Positions 26,280 through 36,264 are shown, counted from the first letter of the stretch. The stretch: 55,799 nt of DNA from Candidatus Melainabacteria bacterium (GCA_902168245.1 CABHPA010000023.1:1-55799), one strand, 5' to 3'. The notes: generated from the sequence alone by a model not told the origin. Translations and numbers: made by a program.

Positions 26280-27263
26280 TTATGATTCTGGTTTGGGCAG
26301 GGTTAATTTCACGGTTTCTTCCTGCTGGCGAATCCGGCGGCGCAAGTCGGCGCTTTCGGCCCGTTGTCGCTGTAGTTCGGTACGGAGAACCCAGGGCGGC
26401 ACTTCGCCGGGGCGACCGCTCGGCCCGATGCGCACGTAAACCAGGTAACTGCTGGCCACCCGCCGGGGTTCCGAAGGATTGTTGGGGTTAATGGCGTTCA
26501 CCTCCACCTGCACTTCCATGGAAGTATTCCAGGTTTTGGTGAGGATGGCCCGCGCCTCAATGGTTTCGCCAATAAAGGTGGGGGCGATGAAACTCATGCG
26601 ATCTTGCCGAACACCCACAATGGGCTGGTTAAGCGCTTGCCGCTTGGCGACCATACTACCCACTTCATCGATAATGGAGAGAATAATGCCCCCAAACACG
26701 TTGGATTGCGCGTTGGCGTCGCTCTGGGTCATCAGTTTGGTCATAATCACCGGGTTGTCTTCCGGCTCAATGGGGGTAAAGGGCGCGGTTTTGCCTTCGG
26801 CGGTGCGGTTTTGCTTGCGCAGGTCGGCAGCCTGGGCCAGAAGTTGTTCTTCTGCGGTTTGCGGCTCATGTGGCGGGAACGAGATTTTTTCGCGGGTTTT
26901 CATATCCAGCGCCACAAACACCAAATAGGCGGTGGCTACTTCCCGACTTTCCCCGGTAATGAAATTTTCCGCCCGAACCACCACCTGGGTTTCCAGGGAG
27001 CGTTGCCATACCCGGCTGACCCGGCTTTCCAGGCGAATCATCTCCCACAGGCGAATCGGCTCATGGAAGTTGGTGCGATCCAGAGATGCCGTAACCACCA
27101 GCCCGTGCATTCCGTTCTGGTTTAAGTGGTGCAAGGCTGCTTCGCTGCCGACTATATCAATCAGCTTCAGCACATGCCCGGCCCGCACGAAGCCGGATTC
27201 ATCCAGCAGCCAAGGGTAAGCGGGGGTTCTAATCAGGTGTCTGGCGGGAATGGTGTCGGTCAT
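26280..27263 (-). CDS. Tandem hotdog-fold acyl-CoA thioesterase
   Basis: A 327-residue protein with two hotdog domains, each with a HGLVVTASLDRTNFHEPI- or GVRQDRMSFIAPTFIG-type strand and a helix (SEAALHHL; NVFGGIILSIIDEVGSMVA). The asparagine/aspartate pairs match the acyl-CoA hydrolase (YciA/BACH) group, which cleaves acyl-CoA to free acid and CoA. The C-terminus adds a charged coiled-coil (RTELQRQRAESADLRRRI). I prefer ATG 27263, preceded by GCAGGT, to an upstream TTG. It is divergent from the FAH-family gene. Confidence 0.88.
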   Translation of the reverse strand: MTDTIPARHLIRTPAYPWLLDESGFVRAGHVLKLIDIVGSEAALHHLNQNGMHGLVVTASLDRTNFHEPIRLWEMIRLESRVSRVWQRSLETQVVVRAENFITGESREVATAYLVFVALDMKTREKISFPPHEPQTAEEQLLAQAADLRKQNRTAEGKTAPFTPIEPEDNPVIMTKLMTQSDANAQSNVFGGIILSIIDEVGSMVAKRQALNQPIVGVRQDRMSFIAPTFIGETIEARAILTKTWNTSMEVQVEVNAINPNNPSEPRRVASSYLVYVRIGPSGRPGEVPPWVLRTELQRQRAESADLRRRIRQQEETVKLTLPKPES

Positions 27264-27422
27264 GGCGTTTACCTGCAAGGTGTGAGCGTCGCTGATGTCG
27301 GTGAAATATGCAATGGAGAGGCGTTTAACTGGTTTTTACAGCCCGGTATGGGTGGATAGGCTCATTATATACAACTCCGGGGCGAACGCGAAATTGTCCG
27401 TTTTCATTTGGGCTTGACGTCC

Positions 27423-27428
27423 TATAAT
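27423..27428 (+). promoter_or_regulatory. -10 element placed 7 nt before the FAH-family start codon
   Basis: A perfect TATAAT ends 7 bp before ATG 27436, so a start of transcription at the usual distance would fall at or next to the A of the ATG. No Shine-Dalgarno sequence lies in the short gap. This predicts a leaderless mRNA. No convincing -35 at 16-18 bp is visible. Confidence 0.5.
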
Positions 27429-27435
27429 CGTGCAT

Positions 27436-28464
27436 ATGAAATTGCTGACGTTTGAAGTGCAAACCCCGGTGGGGCGTTTTCAGCGGATTGGCCTCCTGTG
27501 GCCGCATCCGGCGCCTGAGGCTGGCTTGATAGTGGATTTGAACGCCGCCTATGCCCGGTTTCTTTCGGAGCATGACGGGCGGCCTCAGCCGCAACGCTGG
27601 GCGGATTTCTTGCTGCCTGAGCAAATGCGGGCGTTTCTGGAATTAGGCGAACCGGCGATGCAAGCCGCCCGCCAGGTGCAGGATTGGCTCGCTTCGCTTG
27701 GCGACAAGCTTGCCAGTCAGCCGGATAGCTGGTTTGGCCTGAACGGGGAGCATCTGGCCTATCGCCCGGATGAGATTGCATTCAAAACGCCGGTGCCGCA
27801 GCCGCGTATGTTCAGGGATTTTCTGGCGTTTGAGACTCACACCGCCAATGGCTTTAAAAAGCGCAACGAACCCATTCCCGAACCCTGGTACAAGCTGCCG
27901 GTGTATTACAAGGGCAACCCCAACACGCTGATTGGGCATGAAGCCCCCGTGTTGTGGCCCCACTACACCAAACGAATGGATTACGAGCTGGAACTGGCTT
28001 GCATCATTGGCAAGGAAGGCCGCAATATTCCGGTGGGGGAAGCCTCCCAGTATATTGCGGGTTATGCGATTATGAACGACTTCAGCGCGCGGGACATCCA
28101 GCGAGAGGAAATGCTGTGTCGACTCGGCCCGGCCAAGGGCAAGGACTTTGCCACCGCCGTGGGGCCATGGCTGGTAACGGCGGATGAAATTAAAAATCCC
28201 CGTGACATGCGCATGACCGCCAAAATCAACGGCGAACTATGGTCGGACGGCAACGCGGGTACTTCCCATTGGACGTTTGAGCAGATGATTGCCCATGTTT
28301 CCATGGATGAAACCCTGTATCCCGGCGATATCCTGGGTTCCGGCACGGTTGGCTTCGGTTGCGGGCTGGAACTGGACAAATGGCTGCAACCCGGCGACCT
28401 GGTTGAACTGGAAATACAAGGGCTGGGTATTTTAAGGAACCGCATACTCGCCCCCAACGCCTGA
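27436..28464 (+). CDS. Fumarylacetoacetate hydrolase family protein
   Basis: A 342-residue FAH-superfamily protein. Fumarylacetoacetase cleaves the last intermediate of tyrosine degradation to fumarate and acetoacetate; related members are acylpyruvases or isomerases. The FAH core has FRDFLAFETH, the metal-binding YELELACIIG and MNDFSARDIQREE, and the C-terminal GSGTVGFGCGLELDKWLQPGD. Full-length FAHs with the SH3-like N-domain are about 420 residues; this shorter form is the common bacterial type. The nearby hmgA and the window's hppD support a role in homogentisate degradation, but the exact substrate is inferred. Confidence 0.9.
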   Translation: MKLLTFEVQTPVGRFQRIGLLWPHPAPEAGLIVDLNAAYARFLSEHDGRPQPQRWADFLLPEQMRAFLELGEPAMQAARQVQDWLASLGDKLASQPDSWFGLNGEHLAYRPDEIAFKTPVPQPRMFRDFLAFETHTANGFKKRNEPIPEPWYKLPVYYKGNPNTLIGHEAPVLWPHYTKRMDYELELACIIGKEGRNIPVGEASQYIAGYAIMNDFSARDIQREEMLCRLGPAKGKDFATAVGPWLVTADEIKNPRDMRMTAKINGELWSDGNAGTSHWTFEQMIAHVSMDETLYPGDILGSGTVGFGCGLELDKWLQPGDLVELEIQGLGILRNRILAPNA

Positions 28465-28722
28465 AGCGGTCACATTTTTTTGCCAACAAAGGCATTTTTG
28501 GTTCTTTTGTGGTTTCATTTGGGTACAAGGTTTCCTTTTGTATTTCATCACCCCATAATCCTTATCTCAAAACTTCTGCGTTCCATTTAGGATGAAATGT
28601 CCGGTTCTGTCGCATTCTCCATTGTGTTTTTCAGGGCTGGTTATACGGTTCTCCAATAGTTTCCTGTTCTTGTTTCACCTGATTCAATTCACCAACCTTT
28701 TTTGTAGAAAGAGCTAATCACT

Positions 28723-29652
28723 ATGAATTCTCTGAGTGTTTCCTTTACTGGCCGCGCCAGCCAATTTTGCGGGTCGGTGCCAAAGTCGAAAAAAGCACCG
28801 CATTCCCTGCGCTTGCAAACGAACTTCGACACTGACACCAAGATGCCCGGGCATGTCGTTAAGCCTGCTCCGATTACTTCAATACTTGCGGATATGCAGG
28901 CGTTGGGGCTGAATATGGCCGGGGCGGAATATTTCTCGGCACAAAAGGCTTACGATGCCTCAAGGGCGCAGATGAATAAGCTGACTGGGCCACAGCAACA
29001 ATTGTTTACCAACCACCACCAAATCTGTAGGAATCAAGGGATTTTAGCGGAAAAACTGGCAGGCATTTCCCACCCGGATGTGCAAATTGCGAATGAAGAA
29101 ATGCAAGAGCAGTTTGAACTGGCGGCCGAGTCTTCGGTCGGCTTGGTTCAACCGCTCAAGCAAGCTGGCTCCCACTTTAATGCTGCCCGGAAGAACCAGG
29201 AGCTGTTGGCAAGCAAATGGGTTGTGTTGAAACAACGAGAACTGGATGGCAAGCTGGATGCGACCGCCCTTGAAGCCTTGAGTACGGCGCTTGATTCAGT
29301 GACGATGCGCGCGGATGAACTGCTTGGGAAATATCATGAAGGCGCAAGGCGCCAAAAGAAAGTTGGGGAAGAACAATTCGCCCTTTCTACGGCATTGGAC
29401 AAAAAGAAGCCTAGCCAGACAGAGATTGCACAGGCGTTCAATCGGTTATCGCAGGTGTTCCAGGCCCAGGCCGAGGATTACCAGGCATGCCAAGAGAATC
29501 TGAAAGCGTTGGTGGCTCAGCAGGGCGCGGTGGTTAAAGCGCAAGCCAAAGTGCTGGATAAGATGGTCTGGATTCTGGAGCCTGACAAGGTGAAAGTGCG
29601 GCAGGCAGAACAGGCCGCTCGAAAAGGAAAGAAGCTGGACGTAAGCGGCTAG
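28723..29652 (+). CDS. Lineage-specific helical protein with N-terminal SFTG motif
   Basis: The predicted protein has 309 residues and no signal peptide or membrane segment. The N-terminus is MNSLSVSFTGRASQF, followed by a Lys/Pro-rich disordered stretch to about residue 50. Almost all of the rest is predicted long helices rich in Ala, Gln, Glu and Lys, ending in a basic tail (QAARKGKKLDVSG). I recognise no family. An intergenic region of 258 bp precedes it, and only a weak AGAAAGAG lies before the ATG. The N-terminal motif resembles that of other orphan proteins in this window. Confidence 0.75.
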   Translation: MNSLSVSFTGRASQFCGSVPKSKKAPHSLRLQTNFDTDTKMPGHVVKPAPITSILADMQALGLNMAGAEYFSAQKAYDASRAQMNKLTGPQQQLFTNHHQICRNQGILAEKLAGISHPDVQIANEEMQEQFELAAESSVGLVQPLKQAGSHFNAARKNQELLASKWVVLKQRELDGKLDATALEALSTALDSVTMRADELLGKYHEGARRQKKVGEEQFALSTALDKKKPSQTEIAQAFNRLSQVFQAQAEDYQACQENLKALVAQQGAVVKAQAKVLDKMVWILEPDKVKVRQAEQAARKGKKLDVSG

Positions 29653-29768
29653 CCCCGGCTGGCTGAATTCGCGCGACGGGCGGCTGGATGCGGCCCTGCC
29701 TTTTTGCTATGCTATACGGGAAAATATGGGCTTTGCTGGCCTGTTAATCGTAGTGAAAGGGAGGGCGT

Positions 29769-30878
29769 ATGTATCCGCTGGTTAAGGGAACCGTTACCCA
29801 TCAGGCTCATGTGGCCCTGCCGGAAGGCACCTACGAGGAAGAACACGGGCGGGACGGCTTTTTTGGCCCCGTGTCCCATTTGTACCGTACTCATGCGCCG
29901 ACCGCGTGGACGCGCATTGAAGGCCCGTTAAAGCCCCGCGCGTTCGATTGCCTCAAGGCGCATGCCGCCGCCAGCGCGGATAGCATTCTGGATCGGGTGC
30001 CGTTGCTCTATAACGAGGACGTGGTGATGCACTTTGCCTGCCCTGCTCAGCCCATGACCTATTACTTTCGCAATGCGGACGGGGACGAGATTTATTTTAT
30101 TCACAAAGGCCACGGCATTCTGGAAACCGATTTTGGGCCGCTCTACTTTGAGCCGGGCGATTATATCGTTATTCCGCGCGGCACCACCTACCGTCTGCTG
30201 CCGGAAACCACGGACAACGCCTTTCTGGTGATTGAGTCCTTCAGCAAAATCCGCCAGCCCGATCGGGGCATAATGGGCCAGCATGCGCTGTACGATCCGG
30301 CCATTATCAAAACGCCCACCCCGCAACCCATTCAGGAAGACACCGAGTGGGAAGTGCGCATTAAGCGGTTGAATGAGCTAACCTCCGTGTTTTACCCGTT
30401 CAATCCCATGGACGTGGTGGGCTGGAAGGGCGATTTAACCGTGTGGCAACTGAATATTCGGGATTTTCGCCCCGTCATGTCCCACCGGGCGCACTTGGCT
30501 CCTAGCGTCCATTCCACCTTCGTGGGTAAGGGCTTTGTGGTTTGCTCCTTCGTGCCGCGTCCGCTGGAGGAAGACCCGGAGGCGGTGCGGGTGCCGTTCT
30601 ACCATCGCAATATCGATTACGATGAGGTGCTGTTCTACCATGCGGGCAACTTCTTCAGCCGCCATGGGATTGACTCGGGCATGATCACCTTCCACCCGCA
30701 GGGCATCCATCACGGGCCGCACCCGCAGGCGGTGGAAGCCGTCAAAAAGAAAACCGCGACCGATGAAGTGGCCGTGATGCTGGACGCCAGCCGTCCGCTG
30801 CGCATGACGCCCGAAGCGCAATCCGCCGAATGGCGCGACTATTACCTGTCTTGGCAAACCAAAAGTGAGGCGCACTAA
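29769..30878 (+). CDS. hmgA: Homogentisate 1,2-dioxygenase
   Basis: An Fe(II) cupin enzyme opening the ring of homogentisate to maleylacetoacetate. The protein has 369 residues, at the short end of the family. The N-domain has YFRNADGDEIYFIHKGHG; the C-domain has YHRNIDYDEVLFYHAGNF, with the E/H ligand set, followed by GMITFHPQGIHHGPHP, rich in metal-binding histidines. GGGAGGG lies 3 nt before the ATG. Its stop codon abuts the flavin reductase start, so the two are co-transcribed. No maleylacetoacetate isomerase is visible in the window. Confidence 0.93.
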   Translation: MYPLVKGTVTHQAHVALPEGTYEEEHGRDGFFGPVSHLYRTHAPTAWTRIEGPLKPRAFDCLKAHAAASADSILDRVPLLYNEDVVMHFACPAQPMTYYFRNADGDEIYFIHKGHGILETDFGPLYFEPGDYIVIPRGTTYRLLPETTDNAFLVIESFSKIRQPDRGIMGQHALYDPAIIKTPTPQPIQEDTEWEVRIKRLNELTSVFYPFNPMDVVGWKGDLTVWQLNIRDFRPVMSHRAHLAPSVHSTFVGKGFVVCSFVPRPLEEDPEAVRVPFYHRNIDYDEVLFYHAGNFFSRHGIDSGMITFHPQGIHHGPHPQAVEAVKKKTATDEVAVMLDASRPLRMTPEAQSAEWRDYYLSWQTKSEAH

Positions 30879-31520
30879 ATGATTTTAAGCAAATTTATAA
30901 CCATTGATCCTGCCCAAAACAGCAACCAGGACAACTACAAGTTGCTGATAGGCAGTATTGTGCCTCGGCCCATCGCCTTTGTCTCCACGCTTTCCAAGGA
31001 TGGCGTCCCAAACCTGGCCCCGTTCAGCTTTTTTACGGGCGTCTGCTCCAACCCGCCGACGATTCTGTTCTGCCCGATGTTGCGCGGTTCCGATGGGCAG
31101 AAGAAGGATACTCTGGTTAACATTGAGGAAACCGGCGAATTCGTGGTGAACGTGGTGGACGAGGAGATTGTGGGCAAAATGAACCTGACCGCCAGCGAAT
31201 TCTCCAGCGACGTGGATGAATTCGTGGAAGCCGGGCTGACGCCTATTCCTGCCAAGGTGGTTAAGCCGCCGCTGGTGCTGGAATCGCCGCTGAGCATGGA
31301 GTGCAAGCTTCAGCAGGTGCTGTATGTGGGTGAGGGCGATGTGGGCAGCGGCAGCGTGGTATTGGGTACGGTGGTGCGTTTCCATGTGCGCCGCGATTTA
31401 TATGATGCCGGTCGCATCGACATTACCCACCTGAAGCCGGTGGCCCGCCTTGCCGGTTCCGCCTATTGCCCGGTGCGGGAAACGTTTGATCTGCAGCGCC
31501 CTGGAACCATTCAGCGTTGA
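30879..31520 (+). CDS. Flavin reductase-like FMN-binding protein
   Basis: A 213-residue protein with the FMN-binding split-barrel fold. The N-terminus has NYKLLIGSIVPRPIAFVSTLS, then GVPNLAPFSFFTGVCSNPPTILF, the classic flavin reductase-like pattern, and KDTLVNIEETGEFVVNVV. It starts immediately after the hmgA stop, so it is in the same operon. Such proteins often sit with aromatic-degradation genes, where they may supply reduced flavin or act directly on ring-cleavage intermediates; the actual role is not known. Confidence 0.92.
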   Translation: MILSKFITIDPAQNSNQDNYKLLIGSIVPRPIAFVSTLSKDGVPNLAPFSFFTGVCSNPPTILFCPMLRGSDGQKKDTLVNIEETGEFVVNVVDEEIVGKMNLTASEFSSDVDEFVEAGLTPIPAKVVKPPLVLESPLSMECKLQQVLYVGEGDVGSGSVVLGTVVRFHVRRDLYDAGRIDITHLKPVARLAGSAYCPVRETFDLQRPGTIQR

Positions 31521-31527
31521 TGGCTGG

Positions 31528-32535
31528 CTAATGCTCGACCGGTTCTGCCGGATTCGCCGTTGTTTCCGCAGGTGCCCGTTCCGGCATTTCGCTTGGGGCG
31601 GTGTTGCCCCTAAGGTAAAAGCCTTTCTTGCCCGCCGTGGTTGCCATTAATACCCCGGCAAAGGTAATGGTGGTGGCAATGGCCATTTGGCTGTTAAAAG
31701 GTTCGCCCAGCAGGTAAAACCCGCTGGCTGCGGAAATAATCGGCTGAATGAACATGTAAATGGCCACAATGGAAGGGCTGACCCGCTTGAGCGCGTAATT
31801 GTTGAGCGTGTAGCTGCCAATACTGGCGAACAGCACCACATACGCAATGGAAAGCCATTGGCTGGGACTGATTTTAGCCAGGAACGCCAGGCCCAGGGAA
31901 TGTTGCACCGTCAGGTGCCCGGCGAAAAACAGGGCGGAAAACAGGCTGGCCGAAACAATGTAGCAATACGCCATAAACGGGAACGATTGGTACTTTTGCA
32001 GCATCTTTTGGCTGCCCAGTAAAAACCAGGAAAAAGCCACCGCATTCAACAGCACAATGAAATCACCCATCAGGTAGGTGGGTGGCAACGGGGTGCCGGG
32101 GCTGCTGGAAAAGAACAAAAGCACCGTTACGCCCGCAAAGCCGGTGATAATGCCCATCAGCTTCTGGAAATGAAAGGTTTCGCGCCCGCTGATGATGCTG
32201 AAAATCAGCGTAATAATGGGGATGGTGGCCATAATCAGGGCGGAATGAAAGGCCGTGGTATGGTGCAGGCCAACCACCACCAGAATTTGCACCACAAACA
32301 CGCCAATCAGGCCCAGGCCGATGATTTTTAACAGGTCTTTCCCCTTGGGCAGCGGGTGCTTGAGGAACAGCCGGTCAATCAGGATCACCACCGCGGCGGT
32401 CAGGATAAAGCGAAGCAGGATAAATTCGGGCGGGCTGAGGGTTTGCAGCAGTAATTTAACCGCCACGTAAAAGTAGCCGTATATCAGACTGACGGTAATC
32501 AGCGCCGCATGGACACGCGCTGTTTCAGAACTCAT
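31528..32535 (-). CDS. EamA/DMT-family membrane transporter
   Basis: A 335-residue protein with about ten hydrophobic helices in two EamA repeats (LITVSLIYGYFYVAVKLLLQ; LLGSQKMLQKYQSFPFMAYC). The signature ALKRVSPSIVAIYMFIQPIISAASGF ends the second repeat. DMT transporters export or import small metabolites such as amino acids or nucleotides. The C-terminal 25 residues are Pro/Ala/Glu-rich and cytoplasmic. The gene is convergent with the flavin reductase gene and ends 7 bp from it; no terminator is evident between them. Confidence 0.93.
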   Translation of the reverse strand: MSSETARVHAALITVSLIYGYFYVAVKLLLQTLSPPEFILLRFILTAAVVILIDRLFLKHPLPKGKDLLKIIGLGLIGVFVVQILVVVGLHHTTAFHSALIMATIPIITLIFSIISGRETFHFQKLMGIITGFAGVTVLLFFSSSPGTPLPPTYLMGDFIVLLNAVAFSWFLLGSQKMLQKYQSFPFMAYCYIVSASLFSALFFAGHLTVQHSLGLAFLAKISPSQWLSIAYVVLFASIGSYTLNNYALKRVSPSIVAIYMFIQPIISAASGFYLLGEPFNSQMAIATTITFAGVLMATTAGKKGFYLRGNTAPSEMPERAPAETTANPAEPVEH

Positions 32536-32709
32536 AAAGTACCTTCACGCCCAGAATTGGTGAATAATGCCATTTTAACATTGGTTTATTTCAGAAGCCT
32601 TAATTTTCAGGTTTGGCGTCTGTTTTGAGGCGAAATTCCATGCGTTCGTATGACATGGATTGGATATCCAAATGAAACCAACGGCTAAATTTCTGTTTTG
32701 ACAGGCTTC

Positions 32710-35700
32710 TTAGCGCACGTCGAAGTATCGGGCTTCGGGGTGGTGTACCACCAGGGCCGATGTGGACTGCTCCGGCTCCAGCATGAACTCCTCGCTCAAC
32801 TCAATGCCGATGCGTTGCGGATCGAGAAGGGCGAAAATCTGGGTCTGGTCTTCCAGGTTGGGGCAGGCCGGGTAGCCGGGGCTGTACCGGGAACCTTGGT
32901 ACCCTTGAGCGAACAGTCGCTTAATATCGGTGGCGTCTTGCCCGGCAATGCCCCACTCTTCGCGCAGGCGTTTGTGCCAGTACTCGGCCAGCGCTTCGGC
33001 CATTTCCACGCTGAACCCGTGGAAATACAGGTAATCGCTGTAATTGTTGGTTTCAAACAGCTTTTGGGAATATCCCGAAGCTTCCCGGCCCACGGTGACG
33101 ATTTGCATGCCCAACACATCCATCTTGCCCGACTCGGCAGACGCGAAAAAGTCCGCCAGACACAGGCGCTTTTGGCCGCCGCGCGGGAAATCGAACTGTT
33201 GCCACAGCACTTTGCGGCCTTCTTTTTCCCATGCGTCGGGCCGGTAAACGAGCAGGGAGTTCTTCTCCGACTGGCAGGGGAAAAAGCCGTAAATCACTTT
33301 GGGAAGCAACAGTTTCTCGTCAATCACTTGGCGTTTCAGGTTTTCCAGCACCGGCACAATGTTTTCGGCCACAAAAGTCTCATGGTCCTTGGCGGTGCGG
33401 GTGCCGCGTTTTACCTGCCATTGCCCGGCGAACAGGGCTTGCTGGTTCAGGTACGGGTACAACTCGTTCAGGTCAATATCCGTGACGATTCTGGAACCCC
33501 AGAACGGCGGCTGGGGAATGGAAACATCCTGCGAGACTTCATCGGAACGTTTGTAATAATCGGGATCGCTCGGCGGCAGCCCGCTATTGCCCCGGCTAAG
33601 TTCGCCCACCGCCTGATAAACTGGCTCCGCGCCAGGAGCCACCAATACCTTGGAGATTTCCGCCGGGGGCGACAGTTCCGCCAGCCCGGCGCTGGAGCCG
33701 GTCATAATCGCCTCCATGGCGTACAGGCCGGAAAACGCGTCCTTGGCGTAGAATACCTTGCCCGGATACTCGTTCTGGCAGTCCTCTTCCACAAAACGTT
33801 TGGTCAGCGCCGCGCCGCCCAGCACCACCGGAACCGAGATGCCTCGTTCTTTCATGGCGATCAGATTTTCTTTCATAATCGCCGTGGATTTTACCAGCAA
33901 CCCGCTCATGCCGATGGCGTCTGCCTTGTGCTCATCCAGCGCGGTTAGCATGGTTTCCAGCGGCTGCTTGATGCCCAGGTTGATCACCTTGTATCCGTTG
34001 TTGGTCAGAATAATATCCACCAGGTTCTTGCCGATATCGTGGACATCGCCCTTGACGGTGGCCAGCACCATAACACCCTTGGAATGGCCGCTATCGCTCT
34101 TTTCCATGTGGGGTTCCAGCAGGGCTACGGCGGTTTTCATTACTTCTGCGGATTGTAATACGAAGGGCAACTGCATTTCGCCCTTGCCGAACAGTTCGCC
34201 CACGGTTTTCATGCCGTCCAGCAGAATGTCGTTAATAATAGCCAGCGCCGGGTAACTCTTGAGCGCTTCATCAATATCCGGCTCCAGCCCGGTTTTTTCA
34301 CCGTTGACGATGCGGTATTTCAGTCGATCTTCAATTTGCGCGGGCAGTTCTTTTTTCTTTTTCTCCACCGTGGTGCCGCTATTGCTTTCAAAGTAGGCCA
34401 GCATTTCCATCAGCGGGTCGTAAGTAACCGTGCCGTCTTCCTCAAACTGGCGCTCATCGAAGATGAGCTGTCTGCACAACTCGCGCTCTTTTTCGCTGAT
34501 GCGGTGCAGCGGCAAAATATGGGCGCTGTTGATAATGGCCATGTTCAGCCCGGCTTCCATGGCGTAATGCAGGAAAACGCTATTTAAAACATGCCGGGCA
34601 GCGGGTTTTAAGCCAAAGCTAATGTTGCTGATGCCCAGCACAAAGCCCACTTCCGGATAAGCTTCCCGAATCAGTCGGATGGCCTCAATGGTTTCAATCC
34701 CCGCGCGGCGAAACTCCTCATCCCCACTGCCGAGCGTGAAGGTGAGCGTGTCGAACACCAAGTCTTTGAGCTGCATGCCGTACTTGTCTACGGATAAATC
34801 GATAATGCGCTTGGCGATTTCAAACTTGCGCTGGGCGCTTTTGGCCATGCCCTCTTCATCAATGGTGAGGGCCACCACCGCCGCGCCAAATTCCTTGCAC
34901 ATGGGCAGGATGATTTCCAGCCGCTCCTCGCCGTCTTCCAGGTTGATGGAATTGACGATGGACTTGCCCGCAATCAGCTTCAGCGCAGCTTCAATCACGG
35001 GGGCTTCGGTGGAATCAATCATGATGGGGACATCCACCTGCGCGTTGAAGCGGGTGATGGTTTCCACCATGTCTTTTACTTCGTTGCGGCCTACGTAGGC
35101 GGTGCAAACGTCCAGCAGGTGCGCGCCTTGCTGCACTTGCTGGCGGCCGATGTCCACCAGCGCGTCATAATTGTCTTCGGCCAGCAAATCGCGGAATTTT
35201 TTGCTGCCGTTGGAGTTGGTTCGTTCTCCCACCAGTACTGGCGGCGGGTCCTGGAACATGGGAACGCTGCTGTACAGGCTGCTCAGGGAATTCTCGTAGT
35301 CCGGCTGGCGTTTGCCGGGCGACATGTTGCCTACTAAACTATCCACGGCCTTGATGTGCTTCGGGGTTGTCCCGCAGCATCCGCCGATAATGTGTACACC
35401 CAGATCTCTCACAAAATGCTGGAGGTGAGAAGCCAGGTCTTCCGGGCTGAGGTGATAATGCGCCTTGCCGCCCACGTTCTCCGGTATCCCGGCGTTGGGC
35501 AGGCAGGAAATATAAAACGGGCTGTGCTGAGACAAATAACGAATATGCTCCACCATTTCCTGCGGGCCGGTGGCGCAGTTCATGCCCAAAACATCAATAT
35601 CGTAAGGTTGCAGGGCCGTCACCACGGAGTTAATGTCCATCCCCACCAGCATGGTGCCGGTGGTTTCAATGGTCACTTGCACCATGGTCGGTACGTAACG

Positions 35701-36264
35701 GTTCAGCTTGCGGCGAACCTCGTGCACTGCGGCGATGGCGGCCTTGGTTTGCAGCAAGTCCTGGCAGGTTTCAATCAGCAGAATGTCCGCCCCGCCGTCT
35801 ACCAGTCCCTGTACTTGTGTGAGGTACGAGGCTTTCAGATCGTCGTAGGCAATGTGGCCCAGGGTGGGCAGCTTGGTGGTGGGGCCGATGGAACCGGCCA
35901 CAAAGCGGGGCTTGTCCTTGGAATAATCCAACGCCACTTCTTTTGCAATTTTGGCGGCCCGGTAGCTGAGATCGTAGGCTTGATCGGCGATGTCGTATTC
36001 CGCCAACACAATGGAAGCGGAGCCGAAGCTGTCGGTTTCCACCACGTCGGCGCCTGCTTCAAAATAGGCGGCGTGAATTTCCTGAATCACCCGCGGGCGA
36101 GTACGCACCAGGATTTCGTTACAACCCTCCAGCCCCTCAAAGTCATCCTCGGTAAGCGGATAGGTTTGCAACATGCTGCCCATGCCGCCGTCAAAGAGAA
36201 GTACCTTCTCGTGACACTGCTTGAAAAACGAATGAGGATTTTGGGAATTCTGGGAATTTAACAT
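32710..36264 (-). CDS. metH: Cobalamin-dependent methionine synthase
   Basis: MetH transfers the methyl group of 5-methyltetrahydrofolate via cobalamin to homocysteine. All four modules are present in 1184 residues. These are the homocysteine domain (LLFDGGMGSMLQ; zinc ligands in GMNCATG and GGCCGTTP near residue 295), the pterin domain (residues about 330-600, GERTNSNGSKKF), the B12 domain with DVHDIGKNLV near residue 720, and the C-terminal AdoMet activation domain. The last contains RYSPGYPACPNL. I see no cobalamin riboswitch in the 134 bp upstream, and the stand-alone position suggests constitutive expression. Confidence 0.97.
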   Translation of the reverse strand: MLNSQNSQNPHSFFKQCHEKVLLFDGGMGSMLQTYPLTEDDFEGLEGCNEILVRTRPRVIQEIHAAYFEAGADVVETDSFGSASIVLAEYDIADQAYDLSYRAAKIAKEVALDYSKDKPRFVAGSIGPTTKLPTLGHIAYDDLKASYLTQVQGLVDGGADILLIETCQDLLQTKAAIAAVHEVRRKLNRYVPTMVQVTIETTGTMLVGMDINSVVTALQPYDIDVLGMNCATGPQEMVEHIRYLSQHSPFYISCLPNAGIPENVGGKAHYHLSPEDLASHLQHFVRDLGVHIIGGCCGTTPKHIKAVDSLVGNMSPGKRQPDYENSLSSLYSSVPMFQDPPPVLVGERTNSNGSKKFRDLLAEDNYDALVDIGRQQVQQGAHLLDVCTAYVGRNEVKDMVETITRFNAQVDVPIMIDSTEAPVIEAALKLIAGKSIVNSINLEDGEERLEIILPMCKEFGAAVVALTIDEEGMAKSAQRKFEIAKRIIDLSVDKYGMQLKDLVFDTLTFTLGSGDEEFRRAGIETIEAIRLIREAYPEVGFVLGISNISFGLKPAARHVLNSVFLHYAMEAGLNMAIINSAHILPLHRISEKERELCRQLIFDERQFEEDGTVTYDPLMEMLAYFESNSGTTVEKKKKELPAQIEDRLKYRIVNGEKTGLEPDIDEALKSYPALAIINDILLDGMKTVGELFGKGEMQLPFVLQSAEVMKTAVALLEPHMEKSDSGHSKGVMVLATVKGDVHDIGKNLVDIILTNNGYKVINLGIKQPLETMLTALDEHKADAIGMSGLLVKSTAIMKENLIAMKERGISVPVVLGGAALTKRFVEEDCQNEYPGKVFYAKDAFSGLYAMEAIMTGSSAGLAELSPPAEISKVLVAPGAEPVYQAVGELSRGNSGLPPSDPDYYKRSDEVSQDVSIPQPPFWGSRIVTDIDLNELYPYLNQQALFAGQWQVKRGTRTAKDHETFVAENIVPVLENLKRQVIDEKLLLPKVIYGFFPCQSEKNSLLVYRPDAWEKEGRKVLWQQFDFPRGGQKRLCLADFFASAESGKMDVLGMQIVTVGREASGYSQKLFETNNYSDYLYFHGFSVEMAEALAEYWHKRLREEWGIAGQDATDIKRLFAQGYQGSRYSPGYPACPNLEDQTQIFALLDPQRIGIELSEEFMLEPEQSTSALVVHHPEARYFDVR

